Assembly (NCBI GenBank): GCA_902801425.1
Contig: CADCIQ010000020.1
Span: forward strand, 1 to 49,634
Reading direction: 5' to 3'
Origin: an uncultured Bacteroidales bacterium
Lineage (GTDB): Bacteria; Bacteroidota; Bacteroidia; Bacteroidales; Bacteroidaceae
Length of the DNA stretch: 49,634 nt
Position numbers and translations under genes: made by a program. Shown piece by piece: positions 25,456-34,274 of the stretch (position 1 is the first letter of the stretch; each line of letters opens with the position of its first letter). The notes below the pieces were generated by a model. That model was not told the DNA's origin, did not search any database, and worked only from the letters and a program-made list of their open reading frames with translations.

Positions 25456-26934
25456 ATGGTGTTAAAGAAATATATATTAGCAGCAACATTAAACATGGCG
25501 TGGCTTGGCTCTGCTTTTGCTCAGATTGGTCAGCCTTGGATTCATGACCCATCTACACTTGCTGAGTGTGATGGTAAGTGGTACACATTCGGTACTGGTG
25601 GTGGCGGTATAGTGACCGACGATGGTTGGTCATGGCATAGCGGCCCTGTTCGCCCAGGCGGTGGTGCTGCACCTGATGCCCTGAAGATTGGTGATCGCTA
25701 CCTCATTGCATATAGTGCTACTGGCGGTGGTCTTGGCGGTGGTCATAATGGTCGTGTGCTTACTATGTGGAACGAGACCCTTGACCCACAGTCACCTCGA
25801 TTCAAGTTCACAGAGCCTATCGAGGTTGCCTCTTCTGATGGTGATGAGGATAACGATGCTATCGACGCTGGTCTTCTTCTCGACCCTACTACTGGTCGTC
25901 TGTGGCTCTCTTACGGCACTTACTTCGGTAACATCCGCATCGTGGAACTTGACCCTAAGACTGGTGCTCGTGTGGATGGCAACAAGGCAAAGGACATTGC
26001 TATCGACTGTGAGGCTACCGACCTTATATATAAGGATGGCTACTACTATCTGCTCGGCACTCACGGCACTTGCTGTGATGGCGTTAACTCTACATACAAC
26101 ATCGTGTGCGGACGTAGTAAGGAGCCAACTGGTCCATACATCGACAACGTAGGTCGTGATATGTTCCACGGCGGTGGTCGTATGGTTGTTGCAGGTGGCA
26201 AGCGTGCCGTAGGTGCAGGTCACTTCGGACGTACAGTCATCGACGAGGGTGTTGAGATTGCATCATTCCACTGGGAGGCAGACCTTGACCGCAGCGGTCG
26301 CAGCGTTCTCGCTATCCGTCCTCTTCTCTGGAAGAATGGCTGGCCATACGCAGGTGAGAAGCTTGAGGATGGTAACTACTCCATCATCTCTGAGCGTCGT
26401 GGATATAGCCTCGAAATATCTGTCGATTTCGTCCGTATGGAACAGGAGCGTGCCATGTGGCATCGTGTAGATCCTAATCAGCCTACAAAGTCTATTCCTA
26501 ACCAGACTCTCGATCAGGTGAAGGAAGGCTGGAATGCTATTGCTGACGCATGGAAGAAGAACGGTAACATCGGTGTCCGCATTGGCGACTATATGGGACG
26601 TCCTCATCAGAACTGGACTATCACAGCAGTTCCAGAGGCTGGTGGTTATCTCTCTAACCCATACTTCAAGATCACAATCGAGGGTACTGAGCGTGCTCTC
26701 TGCGCAACTGCCGATATGGAGGTTGAGACCGTTCCACAGTTCACAGGCGACGAGTCACAGCTCTGGCGTATTGAGCAGCTTACCGATGGCACTTACCGCA
26801 TCATGCCTAAGAAGATTCCTGGTAAGGAGGGTGTGAATAAGGAATACGTGCTCTACTCTATCGGTGACAGTACTCCAATCCTTGAGAAGTACGATTTCAA
26901 TAGCGATAACTCTAAGTGGAATCTTAAAAAATAA
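25456..26934 (+). CDS. GH43 glycosidase with C-terminal lectin-like domain, 492 aa
   Basis: A signal peptide (residues 1-22, ending SAFAQ) is followed by a GH43 catalytic domain with IHDPSTLAECDGKWYTF (base Asp), DAIDAGLLLDP (pKa-modulating Asp) and CEATDLIYKDGYYYLLG (acid Glu). The architecture resembles arabinan- or arabinoxylan-active members. Residues about 300-492 carry repeated QNW/QLW-type turns (HQNWTI, ESQLWRIEQL) that suggest a beta-trefoil or similar carbohydrate-binding domain. Third gene of the cluster; specificity (arabinofuranosidase versus arabinanase) cannot be fixed from sequence alone. Confidence 0.87.
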   Translation: MVLKKYILAATLNMAWLGSAFAQIGQPWIHDPSTLAECDGKWYTFGTGGGGIVTDDGWSWHSGPVRPGGGAAPDALKIGDRYLIAYSATGGGLGGGHNGRVLTMWNETLDPQSPRFKFTEPIEVASSDGDEDNDAIDAGLLLDPTTGRLWLSYGTYFGNIRIVELDPKTGARVDGNKAKDIAIDCEATDLIYKDGYYYLLGTHGTCCDGVNSTYNIVCGRSKEPTGPYIDNVGRDMFHGGGRMVVAGGKRAVGAGHFGRTVIDEGVEIASFHWEADLDRSGRSVLAIRPLLWKNGWPYAGEKLEDGNYSIISERRGYSLEISVDFVRMEQERAMWHRVDPNQPTKSIPNQTLDQVKEGWNAIADAWKKNGNIGVRIGDYMGRPHQNWTITAVPEAGGYLSNPYFKITIEGTERALCATADMEVETVPQFTGDESQLWRIEQLTDGTYRIMPKKIPGKEGVNKEYVLYSIGDSTPILEKYDFNSDNSKWNLKK

Positions 26935-27029
26935 GAAGTAAAAAGTAAAAATTAAAAAGTATGATTACATTATTATGCGACAAGCGTGATTTGCAAATTC
27001 TTACTTTTTAATTTTTACTTTTTAATTTA
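26935..27029. repeat. 7-bp mirrored-arm array
   Basis: The left arm repeats AAGTAAA/AATTAAA (26936-26960) and the right arm TTTACTT/TTTAATT (27000-27029). Between two GH43 genes. Confidence 0.8.
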
Positions 27030-27042
27030 CAAAAAAACGATC

Positions 27043-28713
27043 ATGAAACAAACTTTTACTTTTAAGCGCATCATTTTGGCGCTATGTTTTTTAGGGATGC
27101 TTCCTTTTGTAGAAGCAGAGGGAACTTGTCACGCTCAAGGTAGCGTGAAGAATGCCTACATCTGGTCTGACTATCCAGACCCTGACATCATCCGCGTAGG
27201 CGACTATTACTATCTCGTAACAACCACCATGCACCTCTTCCCTGGCGGTCCTATCATGCGAAGCAAGGATCTCGTAAACTGGGAAACGGTTTCCTATCTC
27301 ACAGATGCTATCAAGGACACTCCTCGCTATGATCTCAGCGAAGGCACGGTGTATGGTCGTGGTCAGTGGGCTACCTCTCTCCGCTACAACAAAGGCACTT
27401 TCTGGGCTCTCTTCGTAGCTAACGATGACCCACATAAGTCAATGGTATTCAAGACCGACGATCCTGCAAAGGGATGGACGCTTCACAGTCGTCTGCCAGC
27501 ATATCACGACTCTTCCCTCTTCTTCGATGATGATGGTCGTGTGTATGTATTCTCAGGTAGTGGTAACATCCACCTCGTTGAGCTTGAGCCAGACCTCACG
27601 GCAGAGAAGCCGGGTGGCGTGAATAAGGTTCTTGAGCTTCAGGGTAAGCCACAGGGATTGCATGAGGGCAGCCGCGTTATCAAGCACGACGGTATGTACT
27701 ACCTCCTCTGCATCTCATGGCCAAGAACTGGTCGTCAGGAGATTTGCTATCGCAGTAAGAACATCGAAGGTCCTTACGAAAGCAAGGTTATCTTCAAGAG
27801 TCCATTCGGCGGTTTCCCATTCGCAGGTCAGGGTACTATCGTTGACGGCAAGCGCGGTGAGTGGTATGGCGTGATGTTCCAGGATCGTGGTGCCGTAGGT
27901 CGAATCCTCACCCTTGAGCCTTGCTCATGGATTGACGGCTGGCCAATGCTCGGCAATAACGGCGATATGCTCATCCCTGACTCCGTTAAGCTCTATGATG
28001 TGGATGCTACAACCTTCCAACACCTAACACCCACCACCCAACAACTATCCAACGGCGTGACCGTGACAAAGGACTATCAATGGAACCACAACTTCGTTTC
28101 AGAGGCTATAAGCGCAAAGAATCCGCAGGGTGAAGTGATTGCCCCAACAAAGATCGTTAAAGGCTCTACAATCACTCTCAAGGGCATTCTCAATAATGAT
28201 TTGCCAAACAATGTGAAGGGCGGACTCTATTCTGCTCGTAACACTCTCACTTGGCGTACTTGGGGACCTACCTGTTCTGATACTATCACTATTGATGCGT
28301 CAAAGATAAAGGACGGCGACTGTGTAGGTCTCTCAGCCCTTAATGGCGATGCAGCTCTTCTTACAGTAAAGAAGGAGGGCAGTAAGTTCTTCCTCGTATT
28401 TACTGAAGAAAACGTACAACTTTCTGACCAGAAGAAGGAGATAACCGAGGTAAAGCGTAAGGAAGTTGCTCGTGTTCCCCTCGCTTCTTCAAAGGTTAAG
28501 GACATCCGCTTGGTTATGAGCTGTGACTTCAACCCAGGTTGTGATATGGCTACATTCTCTTACAGCATAGACAAGGGTAAGACTTGGAAGACCATCGGCA
28601 ATGAGTATAAGATGATTTTCGACTATCGCCGTCTCTTCATGGGCACTCGCTATGCCGCCTTCTACTATCCAACAAAGCAGGCTGGCGGTACGGCTACTAT
28701 CACTCTGAAGTAA
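27043..28713 (+). CDS. GH43 beta-xylosidase/alpha-L-arabinofuranosidase, 556 aa
   Basis: The signal peptide covers about residues 1-32 (ending CHAQ). The GH43 domain begins WSDYPDPDIIRVGDYYYL with the base Asp near residue 46, then SSLFFDDDGRVYVFSG and LHEGSRVIKHDGMYYLL (acid Glu). A second beta-sandwich domain follows (about 345-556), as in long GH43 beta-xylosidases (subfamily-12-like). The ATG at 27043 is preferred; the frame extends to a GTG at 26986, which lies in the repeat. Last gene of the cluster, followed by a strong terminator at 28920. Likely acts on xylo-oligosaccharides or arabinose side chains. Confidence 0.9.
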   Translation: MKQTFTFKRIILALCFLGMLPFVEAEGTCHAQGSVKNAYIWSDYPDPDIIRVGDYYYLVTTTMHLFPGGPIMRSKDLVNWETVSYLTDAIKDTPRYDLSEGTVYGRGQWATSLRYNKGTFWALFVANDDPHKSMVFKTDDPAKGWTLHSRLPAYHDSSLFFDDDGRVYVFSGSGNIHLVELEPDLTAEKPGGVNKVLELQGKPQGLHEGSRVIKHDGMYYLLCISWPRTGRQEICYRSKNIEGPYESKVIFKSPFGGFPFAGQGTIVDGKRGEWYGVMFQDRGAVGRILTLEPCSWIDGWPMLGNNGDMLIPDSVKLYDVDATTFQHLTPTTQQLSNGVTVTKDYQWNHNFVSEAISAKNPQGEVIAPTKIVKGSTITLKGILNNDLPNNVKGGLYSARNTLTWRTWGPTCSDTITIDASKIKDGDCVGLSALNGDAALLTVKKEGSKFFLVFTEENVQLSDQKKEITEVKRKEVARVPLASSKVKDIRLVMSCDFNPGCDMATFSYSIDKGKTWKTIGNEYKMIFDYRRLFMGTRYAAFYYPTKQAGGTATITLK

Positions 28714-28734
28714 ATTTCTACAATCACATTCCCT

Positions 28735-28905
28735 AATAAGTAGGTGTGCAAAATTATTTTTATTATGATTGTATTGATTAATGATGCAGGTTCAGCGCCT
28801 AAAATAAATGAGTGTAGTGACTCCGACTCGATTGTTTTTAGGTGTTGAAGATGCGCAGTAGGCGGTGCAAGGATTGTATAAATAATTCTGCACACCTACT
28901 TATCA
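28735..28905. repeat. 170-bp element with 26-bp inverted ends
   Basis: AATAAGTAGGTGTGCAAAAT at 28735 is matched by the inverted copy ending CACACCTACTTATC at 28904, about 23 of 26 positions pairing. An internal pair (CCTAAAA near 28799 and TTTTAGG near 28836) is also seen. No reading frame inside is convincing. It looks like a MITE-type insertion or a long structured 3' UTR. Confidence 0.7.
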
Positions 28906-28919
28906 TATTAGGCATATCC

Positions 28920-28962
28920 AAAAAGACCATTTCCGTAATCACAAGGAAATGGTCTTTTTATT
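28920..28962 (+). terminator. intrinsic terminator of the carbohydrate cluster
   Basis: The perfect 15-bp stem AAAAAGACCATTTCC / GGAAATGGTCTTTTT (28920-28934, 28945-28959) has a 10-nt loop and is followed by TATTTTT. It would also work on the minus strand. Confidence 0.9.
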
Positions 28963-29089
28963 TTTCCACTAAAATTCCTTCAAAAAAGAAGAGCAGAATT
29001 TTCATTGTTGACATCCGCTTATTTTCTGTAGTTAGATAGAACCAACAAATTAAGCAAAAAGTAAACTAATCCGTAATGACTCTTATGAT

Positions 29090-29211
29090 AAAACCATTAA
29101 GATACCAATAACTTACCATATAAATACCATTAAATTACCATAGTTTATGGTATTATAATGGTATTATAATGGTAATATAATGGTATTATAATGGTATTAT
29201 AATGGTATTAT
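29090..29211. repeat. 11-bp mirrored-arm array
   Basis: Five left units (such as AATACCATTAA, 29090-29144) and six right units (AATGGTATTAT, 29146-29211) in exact 11-bp register. The flank CATAGGAGAAACAAGG resembles the flank of the array at 45361. Confidence 0.9.
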
Positions 29212-29249
29212 CATAGGAGAAACAAGGGAGGAACATAGGAAGAAGAACG

Positions 29250-29421
29250 GACTTAGTGAAATGAAATAAAACGAGTAATATCCGCGGATTTTTTCTGGAG
29301 GTAGCAGCGATGCTCTCTCCAGAATTTGTTTTTATTGCCGAGGCATGTTTCGAGATATTTGTGAATAAATCAAAAAAATCTTGCTTATATGCGAAAGTCT
29401 TAAAAATAATTACTAAATTTG
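29250..29421. repeat. promoter-carrying interspersed repeat, copy 1
   Basis: The core from TTAGTGAAATGAAATAAAAC through the palindrome ATCCGCGGAT and the hairpin TCTGGAG...CTCCAGA is shared with 33372 and 36170. The right part, ending TACTAAATTTG (29411-29421), matches the end of copy 2 (33600-33683). TAAATTTG is a -7 element and may start transcription of the S41 gene. Confidence 0.85.
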
Positions 29422-29553
29422 TCACCAATAGAAAAAAATCCGTAATCGAGTAAACGATGTCATTGGATTCGGAGAACGAATATCGCCGGAATACGCATAA
29501 AATTTTTCATATTAAACGCTGCGGAATTAAGGTAAACTACAAAACAAGACAAT

Positions 29554-31026
29554 ATGCTTCATTCTTTTTTCAAACTTTTGCGTCAATCTTTATATGCCCT
29601 CGTCATTTTGTTTGCACTTCAGGCTGTAGCTCAACCTGCTATTACCTATCACAGCAAAGTGGAGGAAAGTGAAAAGTACAAAAATGGAAATAAATACCAG
29701 AAGGATTTTCTTATCTTTATGGATATGTTGCAGACAACACATCCTGCCTTTGTGAAGAATCCCCCTTTTGATGTAGAGAAAGAACAGGAACAAGGCTATT
29801 CTTATTGTGGAAAGTGTAAGGATTTGCAAGAGTTTACTTTCTACATACAACAAGTTGCATCAAAGATTCATGATGAGCATACCGGAGTTAATATTTCAGC
29901 TAATCAAGGTTTGCTGTATCCTTTCCATTTTTATATTGATGATAAAGGGTATTATCTGGATATCGTTCAGAAAGGAAATGAAGCATCATTAGGTAAACAG
30001 ATATTAAAGATTAACGGCAAGGAAATGTCTTTTATCTTCAACCAATTCAAGAAATTCTTTAATACAAATAACGATGCGGGTTACAAGAAGAAGTTTAAAA
30101 ACGATGCTCGTCAATTCTATTTATGGCATGGAACAGGACTGTGTGAACGTGATTCCTCTATAAATATTACCTTTACTGATGGTAGTTCGTTAAGGTTGTA
30201 TCCTGTACCGACAAAATCTGTTACTCACTCTCCAGTACAAAGGATTCCATCATTTACGGAAATAATGTTCCAACAGAATGGGAAACTGCCGTTCTCTTAT
30301 CAATTTCTTGATGGGGGAATATGTTATCTGTTATTTGCGGAATGTGAAGATCGTAATACCTATATGCAAAAATATTTACCTCAAGTTGCAAACAATGCTA
30401 CGCTTCGTGCGAGATTGGAACAACAGTTGAAACGTATTCCCATTTTCACAGAGTTTCTTAATTCCATGTTCCGTAATATGGAAGAAAAGAATATAAAGAC
30501 TCTTGTTGTTGATGTAAGGGCAAATGGCGGTGGTAATAGTACTCTTTGCAATGAATTACTGTGTAGGCTCAAATCTTCAATTACTGGTACAAAGACTGAG
30601 GTGAGATCGTCTCAGTTGGCAGAAGATTACTATAAAGCCACGGGTATGGATGTATCATTATTGCATAGTTCTACTGGTAATCACTTCGTAATTCAGAGTT
30701 CTGTGACACCATTCGATGGTAAGGTTATCTGGATTCAAGGTGAGAAAACATTTAGTAGTGCAGGACTGTTGATAACAATGGCTGTTGATAACAATATCGG
30801 AACGGTTATTGGCGAGCCTGCATCATATAGTCCTACTCATTATGGAGATATAATTTCTTGGATGCTTCCAAATACGCATACTACTGGTTTCATCTCACAC
30901 AAACTATTTGTCCGCCCTGATGAAACTAAAGGAGATGAAATACCTTTAACAAAGATATTACCTACATCTTTTGAGGACTATGTTAAAGGCATAGATCCAT
31001 GTTATAACTGGCTAATAAACCATTAA
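29554..31026 (+). CDS. S41 family (C-terminal-processing-like) secreted peptidase, 490 aa
   Basis: The signal peptide covers residues 1-27 (ending AVAQ). The catalytic half carries VVDVRANGGGNS (about 330-341) and the nucleophile segment KTFSSAG (Ser about 401), both typical of S41/tail-specific proteases, then GTVIGEPASYSP. No clear PDZ domain is visible in the middle, where a large region (about 90-240) has a tricorn-like pattern instead. It probably acts in the periplasm or at the surface; substrate unknown. Transcribed from the repeat-borne promoter upstream and followed by an intrinsic terminator at 31343. Confidence 0.85.
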   Translation: MLHSFFKLLRQSLYALVILFALQAVAQPAITYHSKVEESEKYKNGNKYQKDFLIFMDMLQTTHPAFVKNPPFDVEKEQEQGYSYCGKCKDLQEFTFYIQQVASKIHDEHTGVNISANQGLLYPFHFYIDDKGYYLDIVQKGNEASLGKQILKINGKEMSFIFNQFKKFFNTNNDAGYKKKFKNDARQFYLWHGTGLCERDSSINITFTDGSSLRLYPVPTKSVTHSPVQRIPSFTEIMFQQNGKLPFSYQFLDGGICYLLFAECEDRNTYMQKYLPQVANNATLRARLEQQLKRIPIFTEFLNSMFRNMEEKNIKTLVVDVRANGGGNSTLCNELLCRLKSSITGTKTEVRSSQLAEDYYKATGMDVSLLHSSTGNHFVIQSSVTPFDGKVIWIQGEKTFSSAGLLITMAVDNNIGTVIGEPASYSPTHYGDIISWMLPNTHTTGFISHKLFVRPDETKGDEIPLTKILPTSFEDYVKGIDPCYNWLINH

Positions 31027-31048
31027 AGGATGATATATAAATGTAATT

Positions 31049-31105
31049 AACGTCAGTTCGACAAATTCAATGGATGCATCTCCGATGCTTGTACTTTACA
31101 GAAAA
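31049..31105. repeat. two short shared motifs
   Basis: AACGTCAGTTCGACAAATT (31049-31067) is a variant of a motif also at 45540, 49538 and, inverted, 19284. GCATCTCCGATGC with CTTTACAGAAAA (31076-31105) is the inverse of 15183-15211. Confidence 0.7.
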
Positions 31106-31205
31106 TTAATGCGAAATTAATAGGATATTAATGAGAAATTATATGTTTTCGCTCTGCGAACCTACATTAATGATCACAAATGACACATTAATGTCGCATT
31201 AATTT
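31102..31205. repeat. 11-bp mirrored-arm array
   Basis: Four left units of GAAATTAATAG type (31102-31145) and four right units of CACATTAATGT type (31162-31205), each 11 bp, flank a 16-bp centre. Confidence 0.82.
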
Positions 31206-31342
31206 CTTCTTGTAGTAAGCGGTTTGTTTTCGTCGAGATTTGTCGAAGACCCACTGACCATAGCGAAGTAACTCACGTTAATTAAGCAATAAGCTATTTG
31301 TATGATACCAAGTATAATGTCGTTATAGTTGACATGATTGAT

Positions 31343-31380
31343 AAAAAAGAGCATTCCCCAAACAAGAATGCTCTTTTTTT
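31343..31380 (+). terminator. intrinsic terminator
   Basis: AAAAAAGAGCATTC / GAATGCTCTTTTTT with a 9-nt loop and seven T. It ends transcription from the S41 gene. Confidence 0.9.
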
Positions 31381-31528
31381 GTCAGAAATAATCATTATCA
31401 GCCTTGAAAATGTATTTGGATTAATAAAATTCTGATACATAAACATATATATGTATTATAACATAAAGAAAAAGGAAAATGCAAAGTAATTGCAAACAAG
31501 AAATATCAATTTTTTGTTGGATTTTTAT

Positions 31529-31536
31529 TAACTTTG
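31529..31536 (+). promoter_or_regulatory. -7 element of the HTH lipoprotein gene
   Basis: TAACTTTG lies 21 bp before the ATG at 31558. No good -33 partner at the normal distance. Confidence 0.55.
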
Positions 31537-31557
31537 CATAACAAAATCATAAAGCAG

Positions 31558-32583
31558 ATGAAACAAATACTAATAACATTTATCGTATTTCTATTACTCG
31601 GATGCAACCCAGAAAACAATAGCAATAAGCCGTACATCCTTGAAGGGGCATGGACGCTACGGAAGATTGTGTATCCTATCGGACATACCGAAATATTCTC
31701 TGAATATGAAAATATCCCTTTCCGACTATACGATGGCGATAGTCTGATATACTCATGTGTGATAAGCAAAACAGAAACAGGATTGGTTGTAAACCGTAGT
31801 TCACAGGATCAAATCACGCTGATAAGCACGGGCAATGGCGAATACATGTATCTGGAAAATGATGATCCACATCCTCTCAAAATAACCAATGACTCTACTA
31901 TTGTAATTCAACATGACGGTGCTCTCTTTACATGGCATCGTGCTGACGATATAGAGAAGGAATGGGGTACGGAAATAAAGAACATCATTACTACTGACCT
32001 AAAGCGAACAAATAAGGATGACATACAAAGCTATGTACTCTCGGCAAAGGAGCGTCAGCAGAACAATGTTATACATGGTTTTATTTTTGCGACTATCATA
32101 GCTATCGTTTTGCTATTGCTCATAGCCCATATTGCTGTACAAAACCGTAGGGCAAAACATAGGCTTCAACTACAGATTCAGCAGATTCAGGAAGTGCAAC
32201 AAGAGCGTCCACAGGCTGTAAGGCAAGCTATTGAGTCGGTTGAGACTGCTTTCTTCACTTCTGACCAATACATAGCATTACAACGCCGTATAGCCTCAGG
32301 ACAGAGACTGAAAGACGAAGACTGGCAGGATATTGAAAATCATATCAGAAAGGTATATCCGGGATTTATAAGTCAGTTGCGAGGACTGTATGCCATGTCG
32401 GAACTCGAATATCAGGTGTGTCTGCTTATAAAGCTCCGCATAGCACCTTCTGACATCGCCTCTGTTATGGCTCGTGATGTGAGTACTATCAGTACTGTGC
32501 GTAGCCGACTATACAAAAAGGTTTTCGGACAAAAAGGTGGAGCTAAGGAATGGGATGAATTTATCCTTTCCATCGGTGCTTAA
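31558..32583 (+). CDS. membrane-anchored protein with cytoplasmic HTH domain, 341 aa
   Basis: The N-terminus MKQILITFIVFLLLGC looks like a lipoprotein signal (Cys16). Residues 20-165 form a periplasmic-type beta region that begins EGAWTLRKI, similar to DUF4488/lipocalin-like proteins nearby. A transmembrane helix at 173-194 is followed by a Gln-rich coiled coil (196-220). The C-terminal part (280-328) contains YQVCLLIKLRIAPSDIASVM and a recognition helix like that of LuxR/sigma-region-4 HTHs. This is a one-component signal transducer layout: outer sensor, membrane pass, DNA-binding tail. The ATG at 31558 is used, not the TTG upstream, which overlaps the -7 element. Confidence 0.78.
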   Translation: MKQILITFIVFLLLGCNPENNSNKPYILEGAWTLRKIVYPIGHTEIFSEYENIPFRLYDGDSLIYSCVISKTETGLVVNRSSQDQITLISTGNGEYMYLENDDPHPLKITNDSTIVIQHDGALFTWHRADDIEKEWGTEIKNIITTDLKRTNKDDIQSYVLSAKERQQNNVIHGFIFATIIAIVLLLLIAHIAVQNRRAKHRLQLQIQQIQEVQQERPQAVRQAIESVETAFFTSDQYIALQRRIASGQRLKDEDWQDIENHIRKVYPGFISQLRGLYAMSELEYQVCLLIKLRIAPSDIASVMARDVSTISTVRSRLYKKVFGQKGGAKEWDEFILSIGA

Positions 32584-32636
32584 ACAGCATGCAAACATAT
32601 TGTAAAGTGAAAGCAAAGAAGATGCAAACACAAAAA

Positions 32637-32668
32637 CTTGCGAGAAAAGCAAAAAGATTATAATTTTG
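32637..32668 (+). promoter_or_regulatory. promoter of the DUF4488-like gene
   Basis: CTTG (32637-32640), 20 bp, TAATTTTG (32661-32668). The long leader holds two direct copies of GCACTCGCAAATC (32669 and 32746). Confidence 0.65.
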
Positions 32669-32831
32669 CACTCGCAAATCCAAGACGGGCACCGCTTTGC
32701 AAGCGACAAGCCCTATTTGCTTCGTACGAAGATGCTTTGCACATTGCACTCGCAAATCAGATGATAGCAGTTTGGTGAAACCACCAACACCCATCATCTA
32801 ATAAATGTCTAACCTAAAAAATTAAAGAGTT

Positions 32832-33329
32832 ATGAAAAAAGTAATGTTAGTAATGGTAGTAGCACTCATGAGTGCGCTACAGGTAAGTGCCCAGAATGCG
32901 AAAATCGCTGATAAAGAAATCGTCGGCTCTTGGCTAATGGAGTCAATGCAATGGGAAGGCGAGAAGAAGATCATGTGTGGCAAAAATACGGGTTTAATTC
33001 AATTCAAGTACTATGGTCCTAATGGAGAGTATGCCTGTGCTAATATAGTCATGAAGAAGGATGGTAAGTGTATTGTGGTTCCCCATGAATATGGCACCTA
33101 CACATTCAAGGATGGCTGGTACTCAGAAATGGGTAGAGAGAAAACCAAAACAGGAATGGTATGGATTGATAAGACCACGATTAGAGGTACCTGGCAAAAG
33201 AGGCACGACATCTGGAAAAAGCAGGTGAACATGCCTGAAAAACTTCGCAAATACATCGTTGACTATTGTAGAATTAAGAATGCATCTGCTGACATTCAAC
33301 AGATGTTGAAGACAACGATGTTCAAGTAA
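32832..33329 (+). CDS. secreted DUF4488-like protein, 165 aa
   Basis: The signal peptide covers residues 1-21 (ending VSAQ). The domain starts with EIVGSWLMESMQW and has a lipocalin-like rhythm of strands (GLIQFKYYGPNGEYACAN, EYGTYTFKDGWY, TTIRGTWQKR) as in DUF4488 proteins of Bacteroidota. The last 35 residues form a helical tail. Probably periplasmic; ligand unknown. The C-terminal half of the TonB-like protein at 34868 and the sensor part of the protein at 31558 have the same pattern, so the neighbourhood may share a common signal-binding fold. Confidence 0.72.
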   Translation: MKKVMLVMVVALMSALQVSAQNAKIADKEIVGSWLMESMQWEGEKKIMCGKNTGLIQFKYYGPNGEYACANIVMKKDGKCIVVPHEYGTYTFKDGWYSEMGREKTKTGMVWIDKTTIRGTWQKRHDIWKKQVNMPEKLRKYIVDYCRIKNASADIQQMLKTTMFK

Positions 33330-33330
33330 C

Positions 33331-33683
33331 TCTAATCAGAATTAAAAAATATACTTTACGTAAAAAGTAAAGTTAGTGAAATGAAATAAAAACGAGTAAT
33401 GTCCGCGGATTATTCTGGAGGTAGCAGCGATGCTCTCTCCAGATTTTTTTGCGTGAATCCTATAGACCTCAACAGAGCATATCCAGACGGGGGTGCTATG
33501 TCTGAAATGAGATACGCTTACACTAAAATCCTTATTGTTACCTGTTACTTGTTACTGACACGTTTCTGCTATGCTGTCTCCAGAACCTGTTTTATTGCTT
33601 AGGCATGCCTCAACATATTTTTGTGAATAAAACAAAAAAATCTTGCTTGTAAACGACAGTCTTAAAAAAAATTACTATATTTG
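33331..33683. repeat. promoter-carrying interspersed repeat, copy 2, with an insertion
   Basis: It begins ATCAGAATTAAAAAATATAC, continues through the core (33372-33443), then carries about 140 bp containing GAATCCTATAGACCTCAACA and GTTACCTGTTACTTGTTACT, and resumes with sequence matching copy 1. The insertion is bounded by imperfect 17-bp direct repeats (33427-33443 and 33568-33584). The end TATATTTG (33676-33683) is a -7 element. Confidence 0.85.
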
Positions 33684-33721
33684 TCTTTGTTCTTGTTTGA
33701 GAAAAAAATTGTTGAAAAAAA

Positions 33722-33754
33722 TTTCATTCCCAACTTAACTTTTTCTTACTTTTG
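33722..33754 (+). promoter_or_regulatory. promoter of the second ECF sigma gene
   Basis: TTTC (33722-33725), 21 bp, TACTTTTG (33747-33754), 16 bp before the ATG. A second -7 element lies in the repeat at 33676. Confidence 0.6.
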
Positions 33755-33770
33755 CAGTATATAATATAGA

Positions 33771-34274
33771 ATGACGCGAAAAGAGTTTGAAATAATCATA
33801 CTTCGCTTACGACCTTTGATGGTGAAGGTCGGACGTGATTTCTTCGGCAATCAGATGGATGCTGAAGATGTTGCGCAAGAAGCTCTATTGCGTCTCTGGA
33901 ACTATTGCGAAAGGTTGAATGCCGACCGAAACCTCGATGCCCTTGCCGTAAAGGTGGCAAAGAATGTGTGCGTGGATTTATATAAGAGTCGCAACACATA
34001 CGAGGACGAGATAACATCTGATATCGCCTCTCCACCGTCACAATCTGCTGATGCCGAACTACATGCCAAAGAGGTACAACAGAAGATTGACGAGGCAATA
34101 GAAAGGCTCAATCCACGGGAACGTGACTTGCTCAAGGCTCGGCAACTCGAAGGAAAATCGGCAGAGGAAATCTCTGAGCAGACAGGCATTCCGAAGTCAT
34201 CGGTCAAGAGTATGATCTCGACAGCAAGAAAGAAACTTAAAATGGACTTACAAAAGCATTTGAAATTATGGTGA
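33771..34274 (+). CDS. ECF-type RNA polymerase sigma factor, 167 aa
   Basis: Region 2 shows QMDAEDVAQEALLRLWNYC (about residues 28-46) and region 4 (about 112-160) shows LNPRERDLLKARQLEGKSAEEISEQ with SSVKSMISTARKKLK as recognition helix. Length and layout are normal. It overlaps the single-TM protein gene by 7 bp, and a TonB-domain gene follows, forming a three-gene operon that looks like sigma, membrane regulator and envelope effector. Confidence 0.93.
   Translation: MTRKEFEIIILRLRPLMVKVGRDFFGNQMDAEDVAQEALLRLWNYCERLNADRNLDALAVKVAKNVCVDLYKSRNTYEDEITSDIASPPSQSADAELHAKEVQQKIDEAIERLNPRERDLLKARQLEGKSAEEISEQTGIPKSSVKSMISTARKKLKMDLQKHLKLW

Noticed and set aside
28665..28895. 76-residue minus-strand frame in the inverted-end element
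   Set aside because: It overlaps the end of the GH43 gene antisense and lies over inverted repeats; composition is not protein-like.
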